A stretch of 64,000 bases of DNA, from positions 1,511,350 to 1,575,349 of the forward strand of contig FO203512.1 of NCBI GenBank assembly GCA_000967895.1. Direction: 5' to 3'. Numbering within the stretch: the stretch's first letter is position 1; each line of letters opens with the position of its first letter. Source of the stretch: Oleispira antarctica RB-8. Its GTDB lineage: Bacteria; Pseudomonadota; Gammaproteobacteria; Pseudomonadales; Oceanobacteraceae. Both the position numbers and the translations under genes were made by a program. Below the pieces are notes generated by a model. It worked only from the letters and a program-made list of their open reading frames with translations, searched no databases and was not told the DNA's origin. Of the stretch, positions 36,567-44,793 are shown in pieces.

Positions 36567-39500
36567 TTAACCCGCTGCTTTATCTGCAATCGCTTGTTGT
36601 TTAGCTTGCTGCTTCGCTAGTCTCTTCTCTTTTTTCTGTTCGCCGATCACAAGTAAGCAAGGAGTTAGTATAAGAGTAAGGATCGTTGCGAAAGTGAGCC
36701 CACCTGCAATGGCGGTTGAAAGTTGAGTCCACCATTGCGATGACGGAGCCCCCGCAGTCACGTGATTATGGATTAAATCAATGTTCCACTGAAAGACCAT
36801 TGGGATCAGCCCAAGTACCGTGGTGACGGCGGTTAATAATACGGGGCGCAAGCGTTGAGCGCCTGTTCTGAGCGCTGCATCGATTGCTGGGACGCCTTCT
36901 TTGATCAGTTGGTTAAAGGTGTCGATGAGAACAATATTATTATTCACCACAATGCCTGCGAGTGCGATAACTCCCATGCCACTCATAACGACACCGAAGG
37001 GCTCGCCTAGTAGCAATAATCCAATTAAGACCCCCACAATCGAAAGCACGATTGCACTGAGGATTAACCCAGCGTGATAGAAGCTATTAAATTGTGTGAC
37101 TAATATGGTTAGCATTAAAAAGATGGCGATGAAAAAAGCTTTTGCTAAGAATAGACCCGTCTCTTCCATTTTCTCAAAATCACCACGGAATTTCATGTCG
37201 ATGCCATCAGCCCATTTTTCTTCTTTTAAAAGCGCTCCTAACTGTTCGATTTTAGCGGTGCTATTAACACCGTCAGTCACATTAGCTAATAAACGATAAC
37301 GTCGCTTACCGTCGATGCGAATAAGGTTGCTAACTTGCTGCACGGCGTTGCGCTGCATAAAGTTTGAAATCGGTATTAAGCCTGATGAGGTACTTATGTT
37401 GATGCTATCAAATTGATCAATGGTTCGATTTTCTGTGGGATAGCGTAGGCTGATGTCTACTTCATCATCGGTATAGTCTGGGCGGAAGCTGCCGACCTTT
37501 AAACCGCCTGTTACCATACGAATCATCGAGCCTGCGGTGGCAATGTCTGCACCATAGCGGCTGGCACTTTCACGATCAATATCCAGTTCCCATGAAATAC
37601 CGTCTAAAGGCAAATCATCACGAATATCTTTAAGCTCTGGGTCTTGCTGAAATATTTTATTGGCCATGCCGATGGCTTTAATTAAATCAGGCGCGCTATC
37701 TGAGGTGATTTGAAGTTGAATATCAGCGCCAGCGGCGGGGCCTCCAGCCTTCTTTTGGGTTTCAACAATAATACCTGCTAGGTCCGCTGTGCGGATTTCG
37801 ATGTCGCTTAATATTTTGTCAGCGGGGCGACGGTATTCCCAATTAGACAGTTCAATTTGAATGCGACCAATTAAGTCGGGTGCCGAGTCATTTGGCGTTT
37901 TGATAAAGGTTGAGGTGTAAATAGATTCAACTTCGGCCATATCAAAAATTTTACGTTCAACTTGGGCGACCAGTTGGTCTCGCTCTTCTAACGATAAATT
38001 GCCGCGCGCGCGAATATCAACCAAGCCAATATCAGAATCCACGTCAGGAAAGAATTCAACCCCATGGCCCGATTGGCCATAAACCACAAAGGTCAAAAAT
38101 AGTGCAGCCACGGCTCCCATGAATATCTGGCGTGGACGATTTAACGCCAGTTTTAAATAATGGATGTAACGACCAGTAAAGCCGGGAATATCATCAAAAT
38201 GTCCTGCTTCAGCCGCTTTCATTGTTGCTAAGCTCGCTTCGTTATGATCACCACTTTTACCAATAACCGTTCCTATAGTCGGTACAACAATTAATGCCAT
38301 AAGAAGAGAAGCGGATAGTGTGAATAGCAGGGTTAACGGCAAGAACATCATAAAGTCCCCGGTTGTTCCTGGCCAAAACAGCAGTGGGAAGAAAACGGCG
38401 AGGGTGGTTGCAGTAGAAGCTATGATCGGCCAAGCCATGCGTTTTGCCGCTTCGCTGTAAGCGTGGAATTTATGTGCACCTTCAGCCATGCGTCTATCGG
38501 CATATTCGGTGACTACGATGGCGCCATCAACCAGCATGCCAACACTTAGGATAAGAGAAAATAGGACGACCATATTCAGGGTGTAGCCCATGGAATCTAG
38601 AAGCAGAATACCAATTAAGAACGAACCAGGAATCGCCAAGCCCACCATGGTTGCAGAACGCGGTCCTAAGCTGCCTACGACAATAATCATCACTAGAATG
38701 GTAGCGACTAAAACATTATTAAAAAGATCATTAAGCATGTTTTTAATATTTTTAGATTCGTCTTGGCTATAGCTAATTTCAATGCCAGCAGGCAGTTGTT
38801 CTTCTGCTTGCTCAATGATGTATTTCACTTGATCAAGGGTGTCGATAATATTAGAACCAATACGTTTTTTGATTTCTAATACCACGGCGCTTTTACCATT
38901 AATGCGGGCGATGTCCTGACGATCTTTGTAGGTAAGGCGGCCGACGGCAATATCACGAAATTTCACCACATCGTCACCGACCACTTTTACGGGCATATTG
39001 AGAATGTCGTTTACGTCCTCAATGAGTCCAGGCACTTTTACCGAAAACCGGCCCGCACCAGTATCCAAGTCACCGGCAGCAACGAGTTGGTTGTTATTAC
39101 CGACAAGCGTCGCTAGCTGTGCAAAAGACAGGTTGTAGTTGTCCATGCGTGCAGGGTCGACAATGATTTCAGCAAGCTCTTCGCGCTTACCCACAATATC
39201 CGCGCCTAGTACGCCAGGCAGGGTTTCAATGGCTTCTTGTAAGCGATTTGCGCTGGTATACAAAATACTTTCGTCCACATCTCCAGACAGCGTTACGATC
39301 ATTACGGGAAAGAGCGCGACATTCACTTCTTTTACTAAGGGTTCATCGCTGTCTCTGGGGAGTTCTTTTTTGGCGGTATCAACGCGTTCTCGTACGTCGA
39401 TTAAAGCTTGGTCAATATTGATATCACCGTAGAATTCGAGCATGACTGATAGGTGGCCTTGGGAGGCTGTGCTGATCATTTCTTTTAAACCATCCAGAGA

Positions 39501-39719
39501 CTTCAATTCTGTTTCTAGTGGTTTATAAATCAGACGGTCTGCATCTTCAGGGGAAATCCCTTCATGGCCAACAGAGACATAAACAATCGGCACTTGAATA
39601 TCGGGGTTGCTTTCTTTCGGAATCATAATCATGGTGACAATACCCACGGTCATGATGAGTGAAAATAACATGAGAACCGTGCGTGAGCGGTTCAGTGCCG
39701 CATCAATAAGGTTATTCAT
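36567..39719 (-). CDS. RND-family efflux transporter, inner-membrane pump
   Basis: A 1050-residue proton-driven exporter of the AcrB/MdtB-like superfamily. Twelve membrane helices are expected: one at the N-terminus (VLMLFSLIMTVGIVTMIMIP), a cluster at about 335-470, and the C-terminal set. The TM4 segment VGMLVDGAIVVTEYADRRM carries the acidic proton-relay residue; the C-terminal VMSGMGVIALAGIVVNNNIVLIDTF is characteristic. Two large periplasmic loops bind substrate. It overlaps the adaptor gene by eight bases. No outer-membrane channel gene is nearby, so a shared TolC is likely. Substrate unknown. Confidence 0.93.
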   Translation of the reverse strand: MNNLIDAALNRSRTVLMLFSLIMTVGIVTMIMIPKESNPDIQVPIVYVSVGHEGISPEDADRLIYKPLETELKSLDGLKEMISTASQGHLSVMLEFYGDINIDQALIDVRERVDTAKKELPRDSDEPLVKEVNVALFPVMIVTLSGDVDESILYTSANRLQEAIETLPGVLGADIVGKREELAEIIVDPARMDNYNLSFAQLATLVGNNNQLVAAGDLDTGAGRFSVKVPGLIEDVNDILNMPVKVVGDDVVKFRDIAVGRLTYKDRQDIARINGKSAVVLEIKKRIGSNIIDTLDQVKYIIEQAEEQLPAGIEISYSQDESKNIKNMLNDLFNNVLVATILVMIIVVGSLGPRSATMVGLAIPGSFLIGILLLDSMGYTLNMVVLFSLILSVGMLVDGAIVVTEYADRRMAEGAHKFHAYSEAAKRMAWPIIASTATTLAVFFPLLFWPGTTGDFMMFLPLTLLFTLSASLLMALIVVPTIGTVIGKSGDHNEASLATMKAAEAGHFDDIPGFTGRYIHYLKLALNRPRQIFMGAVAALFLTFVVYGQSGHGVEFFPDVDSDIGLVDIRARGNLSLEERDQLVAQVERKIFDMAEVESIYTSTFIKTPNDSAPDLIGRIQIELSNWEYRRPADKILSDIEIRTADLAGIIVETQKKAGGPAAGADIQLQITSDSAPDLIKAIGMANKIFQQDPELKDIRDDLPLDGISWELDIDRESASRYGADIATAGSMIRMVTGGLKVGSFRPDYTDDEVDISLRYPTENRTIDQFDSINISTSSGLIPISNFMQRNAVQQVSNLIRIDGKRRYRLLANVTDGVNSTAKIEQLGALLKEEKWADGIDMKFRGDFEKMEETGLFLAKAFFIAIFLMLTILVTQFNSFYHAGLILSAIVLSIVGVLIGLLLLGEPFGVVMSGMGVIALAGIVVNNNIVLIDTFNQLIKEGVPAIDAALRTGAQRLRPVLLTAVTTVLGLIPMVFQWNIDLIHNHVTAGAPSSQWWTQLSTAIAGGLTFATILTLILTPCLLVIGEQKKEKRLAKQQAKQQAIADKAAG

Positions 39720-40842
39720 TCACTAGCCCCAACTCTGTCATATCAGCTGCTGTGTCTTGCTTTTTTTCTTCAATCTTTTTATACACAGGTGTTACTTCTT
39801 CGCCATAATCGACAAAACCTTGGCCAACAGTAATTATCTGTGTTTCTTCTTCTAGGCCTGTGATCCAAATACCGGTACTTTCAGCTTTTAAAATATTGAT
39901 GCTGTGGAAGATAACTTTATTATCAGGCGTGATGCCTTTTATTCCGAGGTGTCCTTGATTATTAAGAATCAATAATGCCGGAGAAATTTCGTGAGCAAAC
40001 TGTTTCGGCTGAGCAACCAGTAATTTAGCGGTTAAGCCACTGGTCATTGAGCCTGATGGATTAATGACTTCCATTTCAATGGGGAAAGTACGGGTTTGGC
40101 TATCGGCTTCGGCGGCAATAAAGCGAATATGTCCTTTGATGACATCACCCGTGACCAGTAATGCTTCAGCACGATCGCCTATATTGATAAAGGACGCGTC
40201 TTTTTCTGCAACGTGACCAATCACTAAATAGGGTGAGAAGTCTAAAATTTTAACAATTTCGGTATTTTCTTTTACATAATCACCCAATTCAACATAGCGT
40301 TGATCAACAATGCCATCGAACGGTGCGGTAATGCGGCTGGCTTCAAGATTAATCTGAGCATTGGTTAAGTCGGCTTTTGCATTGGCGAGTGCTGTTTCAG
40401 CTTGAGCTAGTTGAGATTTATTATATAACCCTTTTTTTATCAGCTTTTTAGCGCTATCTAATTCCAGCGCATATTGACGTAAGCTCGCTTTGGTTTGTTC
40501 TACGCGGGCTGGCCAGTCGCGGGCATCGAGCTCAACGATGAGGTCGCCTTTTTTAACGTTTTCGCCTTTTTGCTTGTGTACTGCTTTTACCTTACTGCGA
40601 ATTTCAGATTTTAATTCGACGCTGCGATTTGCGGCTGTTTTACCAGAAATCGTTATCGAACGTTCGACCAATGTGCCTTGCATGCGCTCTACTTGAACTT
40701 TGCGTAAACCATGCTCCATCACTAGGGGGCGAGGGTTGCTATATTCTTCTGTTTCACTGCTAAGGCCAATAATTATCCAGCCTGCCAGGATGAAAACTAA
40801 TAGAAGGGCTAATATATGCCCCCGATTTAAGTGGATAGTCAT
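39712..40842 (-). CDS. RND efflux periplasmic adaptor (membrane fusion protein)
   Basis: A 376-residue adaptor linking the inner-membrane pump to an outer-membrane channel. One N-terminal membrane helix (about 9-27) anchors it. A lipoyl-like half motif (ELKSEIRSKVKAVHKQKGENVKKGDLIVELD) and its partner (RITAPFDGIVDQRYVELGDYV) flank a short alpha-helical hairpin (about 115-170). A beta-barrel and a C-terminal membrane-proximal domain follow. It is translated before and overlaps the pump gene, forming a two-gene operon. Confidence 0.92.
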   Translation of the reverse strand: MTIHLNRGHILALLLVFILAGWIIIGLSSETEEYSNPRPLVMEHGLRKVQVERMQGTLVERSITISGKTAANRSVELKSEIRSKVKAVHKQKGENVKKGDLIVELDARDWPARVEQTKASLRQYALELDSAKKLIKKGLYNKSQLAQAETALANAKADLTNAQINLEASRITAPFDGIVDQRYVELGDYVKENTEIVKILDFSPYLVIGHVAEKDASFINIGDRAEALLVTGDVIKGHIRFIAAEADSQTRTFPIEMEVINPSGSMTSGLTAKLLVAQPKQFAHEISPALLILNNQGHLGIKGITPDNKVIFHSINILKAESTGIWITGLEEETQIITVGQGFVDYGEEVTPVYKKIEEKKQDTAADMTELGLVNE

Positions 40843-41033
40843 TATAATTATTTCCGCGTTGTATCAGTATCTATGAGTCAGCTTTGCTGAGTGGCGCAAT
40901 AATTACAGCTATTGGGCAGGGTCACAAGAATTTTTTGTGGACTGCTGGCCAAACTGATAGTGATGAAAATGGGGTAAAAAAACGTTTTATTGGGCTTAGT
41001 TCGGGATAACACGCCAAAGCGCCTATAAGTGCG

Positions 41034-41048
41034 TATACTGGCGCCAGT
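41034..41048 (+). promoter_or_regulatory. -10-like box fused to a 12-bp palindrome before uup
   Basis: TATACT (41034-41039) overlaps the perfect palindrome ACTGGCGCCAGT (41037-41048), 35 bases before the start codon. A clear -35 box is not visible. The overlap would suit a repressor site. Confidence 0.35.
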
Positions 41049-41082
41049 TTATAACTCTCTATATTTGTGAGCAGAAAAAATT

Positions 41083-43020
41083 ATGGTTTTGGTTCGATTA
41101 AAAGGCGTTTCTTTAGCATTTGGTAATCAAGTTTTACTGAATAAAGTAGATCTTGATGTTAATGCTGGCGAACGTGTGTGTGTGCTTGGGCGTAACGGTG
41201 AAGGTAAGTCGACCTTATTAAAAATCCTTAATAAAGAAGTAACCCCTGACGAAGGCATGGTGCAGCACAGTGATACGATTAGAATTGCGGCGTTGCAGCA
41301 AGAATTGCCCGTGACCGATCCACAGACTGTTTATGAAGTTGTGGCGTCGGGCTTAGGTGATTTAGGCAAGACGATTTCTGCTTATCATGAAGAGATATTA
41401 AGAGGTGCTGAAGTTGATCTAGTTAAGCTTGAGCGCCTGCAGCATGTGATTGAAGCCAATGACGGTTGGTTATGGCAGCAAAAAGTAGATTCAATTTTAG
41501 ACCGCTTAGACTTACCTGGCGACGCCGCGTTTGATTCTATGTCGGGCGGTTGGCAGCGTCGTGTGATGCTGGCCCAGGCTTTGGTATCTGAGCCTGACCT
41601 GTTGATTCTTGATGAGCCAACCAACCATATGGACATTGCGACGATTCGTTGGTTAGAAGAACAGCTCGTGCAATTTAAAGGCACGTTGCTATTTATCAGT
41701 CACGACCGTGCATTCGTACAAGCATTATCAACCCGCATTATAGAACTTGATCGTGGCAGTATTTATTCTTGGAAGGGCACTTATCAGGGCTTCCTTGAGC
41801 ATCAAGAGCATCGCCTTGCTGCAGAAGAAGTACAAAACGCATTATTTGATAAGCGTTTAGCGGAAGAAGAGGTATGGATTCGCCAGGGTGTTAAGGCCCG
41901 TCGTACCCGTAACGAAGGCCGTGTTGAGCGTTTAAAAGAAATGCGTAATCAGCGCAGTGATCGTCGTGAGCGCCAAGGCAGTGTTTCGCTTTCTATGAAC
42001 TCGACTGAGAGTTCGGGTAAGAATGTATTCGAGCTTGAGAATGTATCGTTTGGTTTCGATATCGCCAATGGCTTGCGTAAAGAAATTGTGCGTGATTTCA
42101 CCAGTGTTGTCATGCGGGGTGATCGCATTGGTTTGGTAGGCCCGAACGGTGCTGGCAAGAGTACCGTAATGAAGTTGTTATTAGAAAAGATCAAGCCAGA
42201 AGCGGGCACGATTAAAGTCGGTACTAAGCTTGATGTTGCTTATTTTGATCAGTCGCGTAGCTTGCTCGATTTAGAAAAATCGGTGGCCGAGAACGTAGGT
42301 GACGGTAAAGATGAAGTTGAGGTTGATGGCCGCTCTCGCCACATCCTTGGTTATCTTGGTGATTTCTTATTCGAACCAGCCCGTGCTCGTACTCCGGTTA
42401 AGTCTTTATCCGGTGGTGAGCGTAACCGCGTACTATTGGCTAAGTTATTCTTGAAGCCTTGTAACTTGTTGATTATGGATGAGCCGACCAACGACTTGGA
42501 TGTAGAGACGCTAGAGCTGCTAGAAGAAAAGCTGGTGGAATACGATGCGACCTTGTTATTAGTAAGCCACGATCGTGCTTTCTTAGATAATGTTGTTACC
42601 CAGCTTTGGGTCTTCGATGGTAACGGTAATATCGATGAGCAAGTGGGGGGGTATTCTGAGTGGGAAACTCGTAATAAAGAAACCAAGGCGAAGTTAGATG
42701 CCTCGGTTAAGTCCGGTGCTAAAAAAGCAAAGGCTCCGTCACAATCAAAAAGTGCTAAAGCAAAGCCTGCCGTAGTTGAGGCCAAGGCGCCTGCAAAAAA
42801 GCTCAGTTATAAGCTGCAGCTTGAGTTGGATGAGCTGCCGAAAAAAATAGAAGCCTTGGAAGCTAAGCAAGCTGAGCTAGGTACGGAAACCGGCAGTGCT
42901 GATTTTTATCAAAAAGATAATGATTATGTGACGGCTAAACTTGATGAGCTGCAAGCTATCGAAAAGCAATTAGAAGGGCTTGAAGAGCGTTGGTTAGAGC
43001 TTGAGGAAATGGCAGGGTGA
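41083..43020 (+). CDS. uup: ABC-F family ATPase Uup
   Basis: A soluble protein with two ABC ATPase domains and no membrane part; E. coli Uup acts on ribosomes and affects transposon excision. Walker A motifs are GRNGEGKST and GPNGAGKST, signatures are MSGGWQRR and LSGGERNR, and Walker B motifs end in DEPTNHMD and DEPTNDLD. The linker between domains and a C-terminal coiled coil (about 575-645, Lys/Glu-rich) mark the Uup subgroup. 645 residues is the usual size. The stop overlaps the next start by four bases. Confidence 0.93.
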   Translation: MVLVRLKGVSLAFGNQVLLNKVDLDVNAGERVCVLGRNGEGKSTLLKILNKEVTPDEGMVQHSDTIRIAALQQELPVTDPQTVYEVVASGLGDLGKTISAYHEEILRGAEVDLVKLERLQHVIEANDGWLWQQKVDSILDRLDLPGDAAFDSMSGGWQRRVMLAQALVSEPDLLILDEPTNHMDIATIRWLEEQLVQFKGTLLFISHDRAFVQALSTRIIELDRGSIYSWKGTYQGFLEHQEHRLAAEEVQNALFDKRLAEEEVWIRQGVKARRTRNEGRVERLKEMRNQRSDRRERQGSVSLSMNSTESSGKNVFELENVSFGFDIANGLRKEIVRDFTSVVMRGDRIGLVGPNGAGKSTVMKLLLEKIKPEAGTIKVGTKLDVAYFDQSRSLLDLEKSVAENVGDGKDEVEVDGRSRHILGYLGDFLFEPARARTPVKSLSGGERNRVLLAKLFLKPCNLLIMDEPTNDLDVETLELLEEKLVEYDATLLLVSHDRAFLDNVVTQLWVFDGNGNIDEQVGGYSEWETRNKETKAKLDASVKSGAKKAKAPSQSKSAKAKPAVVEAKAPAKKLSYKLQLELDELPKKIEALEAKQAELGTETGSADFYQKDNDYVTAKLDELQAIEKQLEGLEERWLELEEMAG

Positions 43021-43493
43021 GCCCGCTATTTATAGTCATTTTTATCGTTTTAGCGGTCTTTGGCTCGGTTTATATGCTGAAGCCAAGCCCGCGCCAGCAG
43101 CGTTTAGCAGAGCTGCGTTTAGACGCAATTAAACTAGGGCTGCAGGTTAAATTAGAGACGTTTAAGACCGAGAGCAAAAAGATGGGGGTGCGGGATGATG
43201 TTACCGCCACTCGCTATGAGCGCTTTAATCCTGCTATTAAGAGCCAGATGCTGCGCTGGAGTATTGTACGTCAGGCGGGTTGGGAGCAAGAAGGTTTGCC
43301 CCCGGGTTGGAGTTGGAATAATTACAATCAACGCCCAGACCTCGAAAAGCTGTCGACGTTATTGTCTGAAGTGGGGGGTGATGTACAGGTGATTGAGGTT
43401 TATGATAATCGTGCAAATATTATGACGATTGAGAGTAAAGCCAGCACTGCTGAATTGATCAATGCTTGGATTGCATCAGCTCAGCAGTTGTAG
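43017..43493 (+). CDS. Uncharacterised membrane-anchored protein
   Basis: A 158-residue protein with one N-terminal membrane helix (about 3-20, LFIVIFIVLAVFGSVYML) and a soluble, mixed alpha/beta remainder. A short proline/tryptophan-rich stretch (GLPPGWSWNNYNQRPD) stands out. The start is a GTG within the uup stop, indicating translational coupling. I do not recognise a named family; similar short anchored proteins follow uup in related genomes only as far as I recall, so no function is proposed. Confidence 0.7.
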   Translation: MSPLFIVIFIVLAVFGSVYMLKPSPRQQRLAELRLDAIKLGLQVKLETFKTESKKMGVRDDVTATRYERFNPAIKSQMLRWSIVRQAGWEQEGLPPGWSWNNYNQRPDLEKLSTLLSEVGGDVQVIEVYDNRANIMTIESKASTAELINAWIASAQQL

Positions 43494-43536
43494 TCATTGG
43501 CGCCTTAAATTATAGGCTCTGTTAATCCCTGCACAA

Positions 43537-44334
43537 TTAGAAATTGTGCAGGGCGACTATCTCTTCTAGATCAGCAATAATGCGCTCGCTATAGCTTGTC
43601 ACTAAGAACGGCACGGTATTTTCGTTATAGTTTTTAATCGAACGCTCCATGAAGCTCCATTTGCTATCAATCGAGCGTAATATATTATGGCTATCATTAG
43701 GATTAATTTGCTTCTTTAATTTGGCAAGATCGGTGCGAAAGGCAATCGCCATTTGATCCAAAGAACGCTCGTAAGACCCCATAAATACTTGGCCTAAGTT
43801 TGACGTACCGCGTGCGGCGTATTGCGCGGTTATTTCTTCCATAGTCACCGCTAGCGTACGTGCTGTTTCAACAACTTTAGGCGGCTTTGTTCCAGTGCTG
43901 ATCTGAGCATCTTGGTAGGCTTTTGATAAATCCTTTAGCAGTACTGCGTTAATTTTTCCCATTTCATCGACTAAGCGTACGTTTGGAAAACCTTGTGTTT
44001 CCATATCGTTATAGTTAATTCGAATCAGTTTATTGAATTCATCCCAAGACACATCAACTTTACTTAATGAATCCGCAATTCCATCCGCTGCAGGCAGTGT
44101 GCGTACCACCTCTAACGCTTCCTCAAATGCTCCTAAATTGTTAAGAATTTTTTTACCATACTTTGAATCGGCATCTAAACCTGAATACATATAAAAATTA
44201 GTGATGGATTCTGTCGAAAGCAGACGCAGCTTATGAACGTTACTTAATAGTTCCTGAGGAGTCGCGAAGGCCTGAATTGAAAACAGAGACAAGGCGATAA
44301 GGAATAAACTTCTAAATTCTAATAAAGTCTTCAT
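43537..44334 (-). CDS. Secreted helical protein of unknown function
   Basis: About 265 residues with a signal peptide (FRSLFLIALSLFSIQAFA) followed by an almost entirely helical region. The part ELLSNVHKLRLLSTESITNFYMYSGLDADSKYGKKI recalls the periplasmic sensing helices of PilJ/NIT-type receptors, but there is no membrane or signalling domain after it. The ATG at 44334 is preferred to the GTG at 44343. It is convergent with the gene after uup, with 43 bases between stops. Function unknown. Confidence 0.65.
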   Translation of the reverse strand: MKTLLEFRSLFLIALSLFSIQAFATPQELLSNVHKLRLLSTESITNFYMYSGLDADSKYGKKILNNLGAFEEALEVVRTLPAADGIADSLSKVDVSWDEFNKLIRINYNDMETQGFPNVRLVDEMGKINAVLLKDLSKAYQDAQISTGTKPPKVVETARTLAVTMEEITAQYAARGTSNLGQVFMGSYERSLDQMAIAFRTDLAKLKKQINPNDSHNILRSIDSKWSFMERSIKNYNENTVPFLVTSYSERIIADLEEIVALHNF

Positions 44335-44674
44335 GGTACCCACATCGTTTATTTTATTGTTATTGGCGTATTGTTACCTGTAATCATACTAAGGAAAATA
44401 ATGGGTAATCCAAAGGGTATATTACAAAAGGTAACAAAAAAGAGCAAAAACTCAGCTGAATGTGCAAGAAAGACAGTTTCAACAGAGGATTATGGGTTTT
44501 AATAAAGAAAATATAGGCTAGCAGTGTTAAAGCAGCTTCGATTATTAATCAAAAAGGCACTGTCTACCTGTCAGTTTTTTACTTTAATAGACTGAAAAAA
44601 AGACTATTCTTCCCTGTGCAGTGGCAACGGCCTCTTGACTTTTTGAGGCCTTTGGCGGATTGTGTTCGACTAGA
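44335..44674. other. Intergenic region between the secreted protein and fadB
   Basis: About 450 bases without a long gene separate the divergent neighbours. The region holds a long inverted repeat (44371-44384 with 44421-44437), a 33-codon ORF inside and after it, an inverted repeat GGCCTC/GAGGCC (44629-44634, 44645-44650) and a PsrA-like palindrome at 44675-44692. No confident promoter boxes were found for fadB. Confidence 0.5.
44401..44502 (+). CDS. Possible small basic protein (33 aa)
   Basis: An ATG with AGGA six bases upstream opens a 33-codon frame (MGNPKGILQKVTKKSKNSA, then ECARKTVSTEDYGF). It is rich in Lys and has one Cys. The AGGA and ATG sit in the loop of an inverted repeat (TTGTTACCTGTAAT at 44371-44384; ATTAC-AAA-AGGTAACAA at 44421-44437). 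No family recognised. Confidence 0.3.
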   Translation: MGNPKGILQKVTKKSKNSAECARKTVSTEDYGF

Positions 44675-44692
44675 TTCAAACGGTCGTATGAA
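44675..44692. promoter_or_regulatory. PsrA-like operator upstream of fadBA
   Basis: TTCAAAC-GGTC-GTATGAA is a palindrome with one mismatch (A for T). It resembles the (G/C)AAAC-N2-4-GTTT(G/C) pattern known for the fatty-acid-responsive TetR regulator PsrA of Pseudomonas, which controls fadBA there. It lies about 100 bases before the fadB start. Confidence 0.45.
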
Positions 44693-44793
44693 TTGCCTGT
44701 TTTTTAAGCAAACGGCCGGTATCTCAGTGCAAGAAGCTGCTTTTGTATTTCGCTTCTGCAGTTATTAAGCTAACCCTACGTGGAGATCATTTG

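Noticed and set aside
42351-42785. Minus-strand ORF of 144 codons opposite uup
   Set aside because: Antisense shadow of the second ABC domain with low-complexity Ser runs.
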